From Halomonas sp. QHL1 (GTDB lineage Bacteria; Pseudomonadota; Gammaproteobacteria; Pseudomonadales; Halomonadaceae): DNA of 64,000 bases. The translations under genes and the position numbers were made by a program. The notes under the pieces were generated by a model. The model worked only from the letters and a program-made list of their open reading frames with translations, had not been told where the DNA came from and did not search any database. Shown here one piece after another: positions 17,063-25,693 of this stretch. How positions within the stretch are numbered: position 1 is the stretch's first letter; each line of letters starts with the position of its first letter. The stretch spans positions 375,944 to 439,943 of the forward strand of contig NZ_MINL01000001.1 of NCBI RefSeq assembly GCF_001882345.1, read 5' to 3'.

Positions 17063-17135
17063 GACGCATGCTAGCGTACGCCGCTCGCCAATATTTTTTA
17101 AGATGAGGTTTGATGCCTTGGTTTAGGCGCTCAAA

Positions 17136-17858
17136 TTACGTTTCCACCTGGTCGTGACTCAGCAGGCGGTCGTACTCTTCCTTAACTACCTCATAGCACT
17201 CACAGACACGCTCTTCTAGTCCAGCCCTGTCTATCACCGTGATTCGTCCACGGCTGTAAGAGATCAATCCGGATTTCTGAAGCTTGCCCGCTGACTCAGT
17301 TACCCCCTCGCGACGAAAGCCGAGCATATTGGAGATCAATTCATGGGTCATGTTTAATGTATTGTTGGGTAACCGGTCGATACTGAGCAGTAGCCAGCGA
17401 CATAACTGCTGATCGAGGGAGTGATGACGATTGCAAACCGCTGTTTGTGCCATTTGCGTTAGCAAGGCTTGGGTATAGCGCAAGAGCAGTCGCTGCATCG
17501 GGCCTGCGCGGTTGAATTCGTTAATGAGCAGTTGAGCCTTAAGGCGATAAGCCTGTCCAGCGCTTTGGACGACTGCTCGGTTGGGCGTGGACCCACCGCC
17601 CATGAAAAGCGACACGCCCACAACCCCTTCATGGCCTACAACAGCAATCTCCGTCGAGGTACCGCTCTCCATCACGTAGAGCAAAGAGACGATCGAATCG
17701 AGCGGAAAGTAGGCATGGCTCATCTGCTCTCCAGATTCCCCTAGCGATTGGCCCAATGTCAGTGTCACCATTTCAAGATCAGGCACTAGACGATTAAATT
17801 CTTCTTCCGGAAGTAAGCCAAACAACGCATTTTGTTGAAAATGGCGTAGCTCAATCAT
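17136..17858 (-). CDS. Crp/Fnr family transcriptional regulator
   Basis: 240 residues: an N-terminal cyclic-nucleotide-type beta-barrel (EIAVVGHEGVVGVSLFMGG region) and a C-terminal winged HTH, with MTHELISNMLGFRREGVTES as the recognition-helix region. There is no N-terminal Cys cluster, so an FNR-type iron-sulfur oxygen sensor is unlikely. The ATG at 17858 lies behind a strong AGGGGGTG ribosome site; a TTG immediately before it is the alternative. It is divergent from the GGA-hairpin RNA/DUF892 region, whose control is one possible target. The effector cannot be told. Confidence 0.9.
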   Translation of the reverse strand: MIELRHFQQNALFGLLPEEEFNRLVPDLEMVTLTLGQSLGESGEQMSHAYFPLDSIVSLLYVMESGTSTEIAVVGHEGVVGVSLFMGGGSTPNRAVVQSAGQAYRLKAQLLINEFNRAGPMQRLLLRYTQALLTQMAQTAVCNRHHSLDQQLCRWLLLSIDRLPNNTLNMTHELISNMLGFRREGVTESAGKLQKSGLISYSRGRITVIDRAGLEERVCECYEVVKEEYDRLLSHDQVET

Positions 17859-18095
17859 CAAACACCCCCTGTCATCCTTAATAGTTGCGTAGCTCTAGCT
17901 AAAACTTTCCCTGTAAGGCGCGCGTTAAAGGTTTTGTGGACGGCGAATTCACGTCGACCAATATCCTTTGGTGAAGTATAGAATATTGGGGGTTCAGTAC
18001 TGTACGGTATCGCACATGAGGCTGTTCGGGCAGGATTTGGAACCGTCAGTAACTTTAAGAAAGTGTCCAAAGAGGGTGAATTTTTTTCACGCTGT

Positions 18096-18270
18096 GTTCG
18101 CCAACGCACGGTCAGGTGGTTATTTAACGTCTAGTCTCATGCTTAGTGCGGCGAGGGATTCGCCTAAACAGGATGTTGCATTTATTCACTGTAGGGAATG
18201 CAGTGTGGCTAAGGAAAGATATACAAGGTCGGTGCCGCAAGGAATGCGGCACAACTCTTATTATTTTCTC
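18096..18270 (+). ncRNA. GGA-loop hairpin RNA 1, candidate CsrA/RsmA-binding RNA
   Basis: Within ~100 bases five GGA motifs appear, most in small stem-loops: GGCGA-GGGAT-TCGCC (18150-18164), AAC-AGGAT-GTT (18167-18177, matching the CsrA core ACAGGATGT), CACTG-TAGGGAATG-CAGTG (18187-18205), AAGGAAAG (18211), and GTGCCGC-AAGGAAT-GCGGCAC (18232-18252), the last a perfect 7-bp stem followed by a T-rich run (CTTATTATTTTCTC). Clustered GGA in hairpin loops is the hallmark of CsrB/RsmY/RsmZ-type sponges. The region has paralogues at 21514 and 47489. It could be a free sRNA or the 5' leader of the DUF892 gene; ends are approximate. Confidence 0.6.
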
Positions 18271-18377
18271 TAGCCCAGGACAGGCTTACACGGACGTATA
18301 GAAGATTCGCCATTTTATGATTGCGCACAGACTTGAGCTTGCGGACCTTAATGTTGGTGGAACAAGGAGAGTATTCG

Positions 18378-18878
18378 ATGGATAACAAACATCTGGAAGA
18401 TTGGTTGCGCGACGCGCATGCCATGGAAAAGCAAGCTGAGAAAATGTTGAAGTCTCAAGCAAGTCGGCTTGAGCATTATCCGGCGTTACAACGGCGTATT
18501 GAAGAGCATGTTACAGAGACCCAAAATCAGTCCATAAAATTAGAGCAGTGCCTATCTTTATTAGGTTCTGATGCCTCTGCCATGAAAGATATGGGTGGTC
18601 AATTAAGCGCGTTTGGCCAGGCTGTTGGTGGCATGATGGCTGAAGATGAAGTCGTTAAAGGCGGCCTCGCTTCTTATGCCTTCGAGCATTTTGAGATTGC
18701 CAGTTACAAAGCAATCATTAAAGCTTCTGAAATGGCCTCGCAACCTGAAATTGCTCATCTGTGTAATGAGATTCTTCAGGAAGAGATTGCTATGGCCGAT
18801 TGGCTTAGTCAGAATTTGAATGATACGACTCGAACGTTTTTAGAGCGCGATAGTGAAAATCTTCGAGCTAAAACTTAA
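18378..18878 (+). CDS. DUF892 (YciE/YciF-like) ferritin-like stress protein
   Basis: 166 residues, all-helical, starting MDNKHLEDWLRDAHAMEKQ and containing the DUF892 pattern of repeated His/Glu-rich helices (EEHVTETQNQ, YAFEHFEIASYKAII, ILQEEIAMADWL). Family members adopt a four-helix ferritin-like bundle and are induced by osmotic and general stress; the role is not well defined. AAGGAG is 7 bases before the ATG at 18378; longer starts upstream would run into untranslated leader. The gene follows GGA-hairpin RNA 1, ends in a strong terminator, and has a decayed duplicate at 21711-21834. Confidence 0.9.
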   Translation: MDNKHLEDWLRDAHAMEKQAEKMLKSQASRLEHYPALQRRIEEHVTETQNQSIKLEQCLSLLGSDASAMKDMGGQLSAFGQAVGGMMAEDEVVKGGLASYAFEHFEIASYKAIIKASEMASQPEIAHLCNEILQEEIAMADWLSQNLNDTTRTFLERDSENLRAKT

Positions 18879-18914
18879 CGATTTTAAACTGTACTCCAGT
18901 TAGCAAAGCCCATT

Positions 18915-18939
18915 CCCCAGTCCCTCGCTGGGGTTTTTT
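18915..18939 (+). terminator. Rho-independent terminator of the DUF892 gene
   Basis: CCCCAG and CTGGGG pair around a 7-base loop, followed by six T residues. Textbook intrinsic terminator 36 bases past the stop. Confidence 0.92.
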
Positions 18940-19110
18940 GTGGCAGTTATGTCGCGCAATAATTAGCTATTGGTAATGCTAACTTACCCATTAGTGGTGA
19001 GGTTGGCATTGTTGGGTTAAGGACTTGCGAAAAGAGGAATCACACGGCCTCTTACATGAATCGCAACATTTCTCCGAACCTAAAATATCCCTTCCCTGAC
19101 GGAGCATGGT

Positions 19111-20235
19111 CTACCGTGAGTCTATATCGGCATCATGTATCGCCTCGCTTCCATTGAAAGCATGAATGGTGAACTCACCTGGTTGAGCACGTTTAGAGCC
19201 CAGAGCTTCCAGGGCGTGAGTCATATCCGAGCGACCCACATCCCATCGCTCGGTTAGGGAGGGCCGAGAGAAGTCGAAGGCTCTCATTTCGGAGTCGTGT
19301 GATACGCCAGCATGGCAGAGCATGAGCAGTGTGGTGGCTCTCTCAGTTTTTGATCCTTCCGCCAGGGCTGATGCTAGGGTAGGGTCCCCGCGCTGCTGTT
19401 TCGGTATCTGGTTGCCAAGTAGCCGTAACTGACGACGTAACTCGTGGCATTGCCGAAGATTCTTCAATGCCCTCCAACTCTGGGTCGAAAGAAGCAGCTC
19501 CATTTGCCGATCCATCGCTTGCCCAACGGTATTGAAGTCGGGGGCAATGCGTCTAAAAAGGTCTAGCGCAATGCACAGACGGTCATCCGTCGCTGGCTCA
19601 TTCAAGGCAACTTCCAGGGGGAGATTAGACGTCATTCCGCCGTCTACCATGACTCGATCATCGATCTGTGTCGGGGGAAAAAAGGGTATAAATCCACAGC
19701 TTGCCAGAAGGTGTTCGACTGTGATGGTTACCAGGTTACTATCGAAGCGTACCTCCTCCCCGCTATTCGCATCCACGGCTACGATTACCACTCTCATCTC
19801 ACCGTTATTCAATCGCTCAAAATCGACCAGCTGATCTAATCTCGCGCGCAAGGGAGAGAATTCAACGAGACCAGTATCGGTGGGCATTCCCGGTAGCATT
19901 GATAAAATGCCTGGAAAGCGCGCGCGAAAGAAAGCCGGGCTGCCGAGAAGAAGGCTTTGCAGCGCGTGCCCCCGTTTGTTATCCCATACCGTTGACCCGA
20001 AAGGGCTAAACGCCCAGGCCCCATCTTGCACAGCGGTATTCCAAAAGCTGCGAAGGACGCTGATTCGCTTCTCGGGAGGGTTGCCGGCAATTAGAGCCGC
20101 GTTGACCGCGCCGGAAGAGACGGCGAAGATTTGATCGGGGTGAAAGCCTTGCTCAACGAGCGTTTCATAAGCGCCGCCCTGATAAGCGCCCAGTGCGCTC
20201 CCCCCGGCCAGAATGAGTGTACTTTGCTCAGCCAT
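19111..20235 (-). CDS. patatin-like phospholipase family protein
   Basis: 374 residues from the ATG at 20235, which follows TAGGAG. The oxyanion glycine stretch is ILAGGSALGAYQGG near the N terminus, the nucleophile elbow is FAVSSGAVNAAL (~residue 42; the first Gly of GxSxG is Ala here), and the catalytic Asp is in VDGGMTSNLPL. These mark a Ser-Asp dyad hydrolase acting on acyl lipids. Upstream in-frame codons would add 23 residues of no patatin character, so the shorter start is preferred. The C-terminal ~140 residues are helical and not recognised. It may be cytosolic or exported by a specialised system; there is no signal peptide. Confidence 0.88.
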   Translation of the reverse strand: MAEQSTLILAGGSALGAYQGGAYETLVEQGFHPDQIFAVSSGAVNAALIAGNPPEKRISVLRSFWNTAVQDGAWAFSPFGSTVWDNKRGHALQSLLLGSPAFFRARFPGILSMLPGMPTDTGLVEFSPLRARLDQLVDFERLNNGEMRVVIVAVDANSGEEVRFDSNLVTITVEHLLASCGFIPFFPPTQIDDRVMVDGGMTSNLPLEVALNEPATDDRLCIALDLFRRIAPDFNTVGQAMDRQMELLLSTQSWRALKNLRQCHELRRQLRLLGNQIPKQQRGDPTLASALAEGSKTERATTLLMLCHAGVSHDSEMRAFDFSRPSLTERWDVGRSDMTHALEALGSKRAQPGEFTIHAFNGSEAIHDADIDSR

Positions 20236-20420
20236 GTCATCTCCTAATCTGGTCCGGGGCATGCCCAAAGCGGGCGATTCGGGAAATTCAGAATCCACAT
20301 TCATCTAACAGCATAGCGTGCTGCAAAATACCTGCTATACCCAACATCAGCCTTTGGAGAAGTGCTGTTAACTAATATGAAGCAAGATTGGCTCATTTCC
20401 TCGTCCGCTAGGAGAATGCT

Positions 20421-20906
20421 ATGAATCACCACACATCCTCAAAACAGACACGAACTGCGGGTGTATTGCTTGGCGTTGGGTTGGGAGGCTTTGTTGACGG
20501 TATCGCTTTGCATCAAATCGCGCAGTGGCACAACATGCTTTCTGCCAAGGTCCCGCCCAATACCATGGATGCAATGATGCTCAATATGCGGGCCGATGGT
20601 TGGTTTCACGCGGTGGTCTTCATGTTCACCCTTGTGGGGTTAATGCTCCTATATCGTGCAGCGCGACAAGGTGCATCGTTTCCATCCGAGCGTTGGTTCA
20701 TTGGGCTGCTTATTATCGGCTGGGGTGTGTTCAACCTTGTGGAAGGGGTAATCAATCACCATTTGCTTCAATTGCACCACGTGCGCGACTTGCCCGTGCA
20801 TCTGCCAGTCTATGATTACGCCTTCTTACTCATCGGTGGCGTTGGCTTAATTGCACTGGGGTGGCTACTCACCCGTGGGCAGGTAGCGTCTGGATCTGAT
20901 CAGTGA
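20421..20906 (+). CDS. DUF2243 family integral membrane protein
   Basis: 161 residues with four predicted membrane helices. The family signature GGFVDGIALHQIAQWHNML lies at the first helix, and NLVEGVINHHLLQLHHV in the third region repeats the His-rich pattern; clustered His residues hint at metal or heme binding, but no function is established for DUF2243. TAGGAGAATGCT precedes the ATG. It is divergent from the patatin gene and followed by ~1 kb without a gene. Confidence 0.88.
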   Translation: MNHHTSSKQTRTAGVLLGVGLGGFVDGIALHQIAQWHNMLSAKVPPNTMDAMMLNMRADGWFHAVVFMFTLVGLMLLYRAARQGASFPSERWFIGLLIIGWGVFNLVEGVINHHLLQLHHVRDLPVHLPVYDYAFLLIGGVGLIALGWLLTRGQVASGSDQ

Positions 20907-21513
20907 CTACCCAGAGTGTCATCTAACCAAGCCTTTCACGGGGACGGCACATTGCAGCTTTGCCTCTATACCAAAACCGTGCTTGCTTAGGGGGGTTAGA
21001 TCAGAATTAACTGAAATATCGCTTTTGGCCAACAGCAGACAAAGGTCTCTTAGCACTAAAATTTGCACACATAAAAAAGGACTGCTATTACTCGCAGGCC
21101 CATGTTTACAATTTGGTATGTACTATATGGTTTAAATGTAATTAACCCCAACCTGGGAAATCCCCGAAAAAATAGAGTGATCGAGGTTAGAGTTTTCTGT
21201 ATGCTAAAAGTTGGGTGATTCTGCATTAAAAAATACTATTTCTAATAACTAAATAATGGTAAATATTGATCATTATTAGCGCCGAGTTCCGACTTGCGTA
21301 TATTATTATTTATAAAGGCCTTTGTAATAAATTATTATTTAAATGGCGAATAGAGGGGTCTTTTAGAATGCTCCTCGATTGTCGAATAATATTTGAGTGT
21401 AAGTTGTCGTAAGTTTTTTTGCTTGTTATTACGCTTATGTCGCTCGGGTATACTCAGGAATCGTACGTGTTTTAAGTGAAGCTGTGACTGTGTGCGGATT
21501 TTATAACCTTATG
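20907..21513. other. AT-rich intergenic DNA with no gene seen
   Basis: No reading frame of note, no terminator of quality and no repeat of known type. It becomes very AT-rich between 21100 and 21480 and probably contains the promoter of GGA-hairpin RNA 2; TATAAC at about 21502 with TGTGAC ~15 bases upstream is one possible pair. Confidence 0.45.
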
Positions 21514-21690
21514 TTCGCTAACGCACGGTCAGTTTGTTCTTTATCCTCTACTATCATTCTCAGTGCGGCAAAGGATTTGCCAATACAGGAAGATGCACTT
21601 ATTTTGCTGCAAGGAATGCAGTGTTGCTAACGTAAGAGATCTAGGGTCGGCGTCGCAAGGAATGCGGCGGCACCCTTATTAATTTTTCCA
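21514..21690 (+). ncRNA. GGA-loop hairpin RNA 2, candidate CsrA/RsmA-binding RNA
   Basis: A diverged copy of RNA 1 (shared start TTCGCTAACGCACGGTCAG). GGA loops are kept although stems have changed: GGCAAA-GGA-TTTGCC (21567-21581), ACAGGAAGAT (21585), CTGC-AAGGAAT-GCAG (21607-21621) and CGTCGC-AAGGAAT-GCGGCG (21651-21669, one G-T pair), then CTTATTAATTTTT. Retention of loops and pairing while the adjoining DUF892 gene has decayed argues for an RNA with its own function. Ends are approximate. Confidence 0.6.
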
Positions 21691-21710
21691 GTTATTGGTT
21701 GGCGATACAT

Positions 21711-21834
21711 TGCCAGCTATAAAGCGGTTATTAAACTTCTGGAAGGGCCGCAAAACCTGAAATTACGAAAGTGTGCAATGACATACTTCAAGAAGAGATT
21801 GCGATGGCCGATTGGCTTAGCCAAAACTTAACGT
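21711..21834 (+). pseudogene. Decayed 3' end of a second DUF892 gene
   Basis: ATTGCCAGCTATAAAGCGGT through GCGATGGCCGATTGGCTTAG matches the 3' part of the intact gene (about 18697-18822), encoding the YKAII...EEIAMADWLSQN region, but the 5' two-thirds is missing and the frame is broken. It directly follows RNA 2, as the intact gene follows RNA 1, so a segment of ~800 bp was duplicated and then lost its middle. Confidence 0.85.
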
Positions 21835-21928
21835 TTTAAATCGTACACCATTAGACCAGTCCTCAGTCTGTCACCATGGTTTTGTGGCGGCTGAGTAAAG
21901 GAATAATCAGGTAACAGGAGTGTGCAAT

Positions 21929-22384
21929 ATGAATGCCCTGGAATTGCTCAAGCAGGACCATGACAAGGTGCGCGATCTATTGACCCAGCTTGTCAATACT
22001 ACCGAGCAGGCCGCGAAAAAGCGCCCGGAGTTGCTGGCAAAGATCGAAAAAGAGCTCCATGTACACACGCAAATCGAAGAAGAAATATTCTATCCAGCCT
22101 TCTTGAAAGCGGCCAAGAAAAAGGAAGACGAAAGGCTTTATCACGAAGCACTAGAAGAACATCGCGCTGTCGAAGACCAGGTAATGCCTGACCTGAAGAA
22201 GGCCGATCCAGGCAGCACCGAGTTTTCCGGCCAGGCCAAAGTCTTGAAAGAACTGGTCGAACACCATGCGACCGAGGAAGAAGACGAAATGTTTGAGCAC
22301 GCCAGTAAGCTGATCTCGGAAAATGAGCTTGAAAAGCTTGGCGAGCAAATGGCAGAGCGCAAAGCGCAATTGATGGCTGAGTAA
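21929..22384 (+). CDS. hemerythrin HHE-domain protein
   Basis: 151 residues beginning MNALELLKQDHDKVRDLL. The HHE pattern of metal ligands is visible: H10 in KQDHDKV, H48/H50 and E54 in ELHVHTQIEEEIF, then EEHRAVEDQV and the late VEHHATEEEDEMF. These would bind a di-iron centre in a helical bundle; such proteins buffer iron, sense oxygen/NO or respond to stress. The ATG at 21929 is 8 bases after ACAGGAG; an in-frame GTG at 21920 overlaps that site and is less likely. A long perfect hairpin follows. Confidence 0.93.
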   Translation: MNALELLKQDHDKVRDLLTQLVNTTEQAAKKRPELLAKIEKELHVHTQIEEEIFYPAFLKAAKKKEDERLYHEALEEHRAVEDQVMPDLKKADPGSTEFSGQAKVLKELVEHHATEEEDEMFEHASKLISENELEKLGEQMAERKAQLMAE

Positions 22385-22405
22385 CTTCTCGCGTTACACC
22401 TTCTG

Positions 22406-22453
22406 AACGTCAATGATCGAGCCGGGCACAAGTCCGGCTCGATCATTGACGTT
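22406..22453 (+). terminator. 20-bp perfect hairpin after the hemerythrin gene
   Basis: AACGTCAATGATCGAGCCGG and its exact complement flank an 8-base loop, with TTTT straddling the end of the right arm. Its length exceeds ordinary terminators, but position and T run fit one. Confidence 0.85.
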
Positions 22454-22569
22454 TTACGCCTTGCAGATGCCGCTAAGACTTGCGCGACGACCGGGTGCTG
22501 AACTGGCCCTTATCCGGATCGCTGTCGGGGCGACCGAGTGTATTTAGCTCCGTGTGTAGATAAATTTCC

Positions 22570-22665
22570 AGGCACCCTAAGGTGTCAGCTCCTGGCCGAA
22601 ACAGGAATGCTCGTGCCTAGGAGCTATCGACCCATACCGGCCATTCCGACATAGGCGACAGTGCG
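22570..22665. repeat. Dispersed repeat copy B (GCTCCTGGCCGAAA... family)
   Basis: AGCTCCTGGCCGAAACAGGA, ATGCTCGTGCCTAGGAGCT and TCGACCCATACCGG follow in the same order as at 16020-16092. AGCTCCT and AGGAGCT form an inverted repeat around the core, so the unit could fold. The rest of the ~700-bp gap (22454-23102) shows no gene. Confidence 0.7.
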
Positions 22666-22922
22666 TCGATCTGTATCGTGCGGCATTTATGATCACAGCT
22701 ACGCTCTCGCCATATCCCCTTCTGTGAATGATTCTGTCAGTGTTTAAAAGCAAATAAATGGCTAGTGAGCCGTGTTGAACTGGCACATTGGTCGAATGCG
22801 AGCTGAGTCTTTAATCGTGCACCAATGGCAATGGGCTAATAAAACCCCTTGACACGTCACATCAAGCTAGCCGGGCAGATGCGTGTTAGGAGAGTGATCA
22901 ATAGGAACGTGAAATGCGGTTG

Positions 22923-22979
22923 GTTAGATTTTACAAAATATGAGAACACTGAAAAGCAGTCACCAGTAAAAAATCTAAC
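22923..22979. repeat. Inverted repeat upstream of the CNNM genes
   Basis: GTTAGATTTTAC at 22923 and GTAAAAAATCTAAC at 22966 are near-complementary (two bases extra on the right) with ~31 bases between. It may be the ends of a very small mobile element or a structured upstream region; no function is assigned. Confidence 0.45.
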
Positions 22980-23102
22980 GCTAGACGGCGCTAGATAAAT
23001 ATATCTATAGTTCCACTGTCTTCACTACATGGAACCCTTTGTGGACATAACCTCGGCACTATCCCGCTTCACCCTCTCCTCAGATATTGGTTGGATACTC
23101 CT

Positions 23103-24479
23103 ATGATCGAACCAATTCTCACGCTCTTATTGGGCATTGTCGTTATCCTGGCGATTATTGCTGTGAATGGCTACTTTGTTGCTCAAGAGTTTGCCTACAT
23201 GGCAGTTGATCGCACCCGGCTTGCAGCTCTAGCCGCTAAAGGGGATGAGTCAGCTGTTCGAGCTCTGAACGTCACGAAACGTACAAGCTTTATGCTATCG
23301 GGCGCTCAGCTTGGCATCACCGTAACAGGTCTTCTCGTGGGTTATGTCGCTGAACCGCTTGTCGGTGAGTCACTCGGTGAATTATTAGGAGGCACAGGAG
23401 TCCCCATTGCTACCGGGATAGCCGTCGGAACGGGGTTAACGCTCATTGTTGCCACCATTATACAAATGGTCTTAGGTGAGCTTTATCCAAAAAACCTCGC
23501 CATCGCTAACCCCGAGCCACTGTCGCTTAGGCTTGCCCGCTCAACACTCTTTTATATGTCGGCCTTTGGCTGGCTCATTAGCTTTTTCGACAAGTCGGCC
23601 AACCTATTTTTGAAATTGCTGCGTATTGAGCCTGTCCACGACCTGGACGTAAGCGCATCCGCTAGCGATCTCCCGCATATCATTGCTGATTCGCGAGACA
23701 GTGGAGATTTGCCACGCGAGCTCTCGCTCATGATGGACCGTATTCTCGATTTCCCCCAGCGCAATGTTGAGCATGCCATGGTGCCAAGGTCACAGGTCGA
23801 CTGGGTAACCCCCGAGACGAAGCTCGACGAGCTCATCGGCCTGATGGCACGTGCCCACACACGCTACCCAGTGATTGATGACGAAGATGCCCCGGTGGGT
23901 GTTGTACACCTTGCTGACGTGCTTGAACGTATCGCAGCAGGGCATAGTAATGAGCCCGTATCCTCACTGATGAGACCGGCTACGGTGCTGCCAACACTGA
24001 TGCTTTTACCGGGTGCGCTTGACCAGTTAGTACACACGACGAATCAACTTGCTTGCGTGATTGATGAGTACGGTGGTTTTACTGGGGTGCTCACTATAGA
24101 AGATCTCGCCATGGAGATCGTCGGCGAGATCACCGATGAACATGATGCTGAAACCAGTGACGCTATCGTGCCTGAAAACGATACGACCTGGATCATGGAA
24201 GGCGACGTACATCTTGATGAAGTCAGGCGCGTTATTGACCATGACCTCCCTCGTGGCGATGTTGAGACGGTGGCAGGCATGCTCATCGCTGAGCTCGGTG
24301 CATTACCGAAGGAAGGTGATACGGTGACCATTGACTTGCCTGTTGATCCTGCTGAGCTGGTTGCCGAGGAACCTATGCGGCATCGTCTCGAGGTCGATGT
24401 ACTGCGAATTGAACGGCATGTTCCTACAGTGGTTCGTGTTCGGTTAATTGAGCTACCCATGACAGGTGAGAATCAATGA
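23103..24479 (+). CDS. CNNM/CorC-type membrane protein (DUF21 + CBS pair + CorC_HlyC)
   Basis: 458 residues. DUF21 transmembrane domain with VNGYFVAQEFAYMAVDRTRL near the start and GELYPKNLAIANPE after the fourth helix, then a CBS pair (~residues 215-345; NVEHAMVPRSQV, ACVIDEYGGFTGVLTIEDL), and a C-terminal CorC_HlyC domain (WIMEGDVHLDEV, LPKEGDTVTI). Family members transport or regulate Mg/Co or other divalent ions and bind adenine nucleotides at CBS. The ATG at 23103 is preferred to a TTG twelve bases earlier; the ribosome site is weak for both. It overlaps the next, related gene by 4 bp. Confidence 0.9.
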   Translation: MIEPILTLLLGIVVILAIIAVNGYFVAQEFAYMAVDRTRLAALAAKGDESAVRALNVTKRTSFMLSGAQLGITVTGLLVGYVAEPLVGESLGELLGGTGVPIATGIAVGTGLTLIVATIIQMVLGELYPKNLAIANPEPLSLRLARSTLFYMSAFGWLISFFDKSANLFLKLLRIEPVHDLDVSASASDLPHIIADSRDSGDLPRELSLMMDRILDFPQRNVEHAMVPRSQVDWVTPETKLDELIGLMARAHTRYPVIDDEDAPVGVVHLADVLERIAAGHSNEPVSSLMRPATVLPTLMLLPGALDQLVHTTNQLACVIDEYGGFTGVLTIEDLAMEIVGEITDEHDAETSDAIVPENDTTWIMEGDVHLDEVRRVIDHDLPRGDVETVAGMLIAELGALPKEGDTVTIDLPVDPAELVAEEPMRHRLEVDVLRIERHVPTVVRVRLIELPMTGENQ

Positions 24480-25504
24480 ACGATCCTCTGTTTGTCTTTA
24501 TCGCCACGGTTGCTCTCATCGCCCTTAGTGCTTTATTTGTCATTATCGAGTTCGCGTTACTGGGCGCTCGCCGTCATCGTCTTGAAGAGTTAGCTGCCAA
24601 CAGTTCCTCTGCACGAGCTGCGCTTCGCGGTATGAATGACTTAACGTTGATGCTGGCGGGTGCTCAGTTAGGGATTACCCTCTGCACGTTTGCGCTAGGT
24701 GCTGTAACGAAGCCTGCCGTCGATGTGTGGCTTGGCCCTATCCTCACAGCATGGGGATTACCCGACTGGGCTGCCGGTGGCACAGCGTTTGGACTCGCGC
24801 TATTTGTGGTGACCTTTCTACACTTGGTGGTCGGTGAAATGGCACCTAAATCTTGGGCCATTGCACACCCGGAGAAGTCGGCTCTAGCCATTGGTATTAT
24901 CTCACGGGTATACATCTGGCCATTGCGTTCACTGTTAGGCTGGGTAAACCGTCTCGCCAACCGTCTGGTTAAAGCGTCCGGTGTCGAGCCTGTCGAAAGC
25001 GCCGCCGTGGGTGGTCAAGATATTGAAACGATTCGGCAGTTGGTTGAGCACTCAGCAAAAGTGGGAACACTGCAGCCAGAGATGCAGCAGCAGATTTCTG
25101 GCTTGATCGATTTAGGCACGCTACCAGTTGCGTCCTTGGTAACAGAGAGGGACGTGTCAGTACACGTTACAAGGGCCGCCACAGTAGCTGATGTGCGCAC
25201 CGCAGCGATCCAGTCAGGTCATCTTCGCATTCTCGTATTGGGTGAGGAGGGCATTCCGCCAACGGTGGTGCACGTGCGCGACACACTGCTTGAACCCGCT
25301 GATCGGCCTGCCCACGAGCTTGCTCGGGAAGCGTTTGTGCTTGACGCTAACACACCAGTCTATGAAGCATTGGCTCGCATGCGCAAATCAAGCGTTCAAC
25401 TCGCTATAATCATGACCGATGATAGCCTGCGTGGCGTTATTACCCTGGCTGATATCCTCAAACGTGTGCTCCCCTCGGAGCGTATACCTAGTGGGCACAG
25501 CTAG
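24476..25504 (+). CDS. second CNNM-type membrane protein (DUF21 + CBS, no CorC domain)
   Basis: 342 residues, paralogous to the preceding product and translationally coupled to it (ATGA overlap). DUF21 is present (IIEFALLGARRHRLEELA; GEMAPKSWAIAHPEK), followed by a CBS pair ending in RGVITLADILKRVLP. The CorC_HlyC domain of the upstream protein is missing. Two adjacent, unequal CNNM genes suggest a heterodimeric transporter, which is inference. A terminator follows. Confidence 0.9.
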   Translation: MNDPLFVFIATVALIALSALFVIIEFALLGARRHRLEELAANSSSARAALRGMNDLTLMLAGAQLGITLCTFALGAVTKPAVDVWLGPILTAWGLPDWAAGGTAFGLALFVVTFLHLVVGEMAPKSWAIAHPEKSALAIGIISRVYIWPLRSLLGWVNRLANRLVKASGVEPVESAAVGGQDIETIRQLVEHSAKVGTLQPEMQQQISGLIDLGTLPVASLVTERDVSVHVTRAATVADVRTAAIQSGHLRILVLGEEGIPPTVVHVRDTLLEPADRPAHELAREAFVLDANTPVYEALARMRKSSVQLAIIMTDDSLRGVITLADILKRVLPSERIPSGHS

Positions 25505-25548
25505 CCTGTGTGGGGCCTTGAAGCTGATACTAGGCCACTGGTGTATTA

Positions 25549-25573
25549 AAAGGCTGGGCTAAGCCCAGCCTTT
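25549..25573 (+). terminator. Rho-independent terminator of the CNNM gene pair
   Basis: AAAGGCTGGGCT pairs with AGCCCAGCCTTT with almost no loop spared beyond the central bases; A-rich before and TTT after make it potentially bidirectional. Confidence 0.85.
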
Positions 25574-25693
25574 GTCGACAAACGTTCGAGTTTGTCCCCA
25601 TCAAGCGGCTCCGCAGGCGAATGCTGGGTTCTCTTTCGCCCAATTTCAGAGCGTGCAGTTTAGAACCTGATTTACCGAGAAGGAGATAGTGTT

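Noticed and set aside
17968..18273. A 101-codon frame over GGA-hairpin RNA 1
   Set aside because: It crosses several conserved hairpins, lacks a ribosome site and is not kept in RNA 2.
21398..21414. TGTAAGTTGTCGTAAG upstream of RNA 2 as a GacA/UvrY box
   Set aside because: The second half is a direct, not inverted, repeat, so it does not match TGTAAG-N6-CTTACA.
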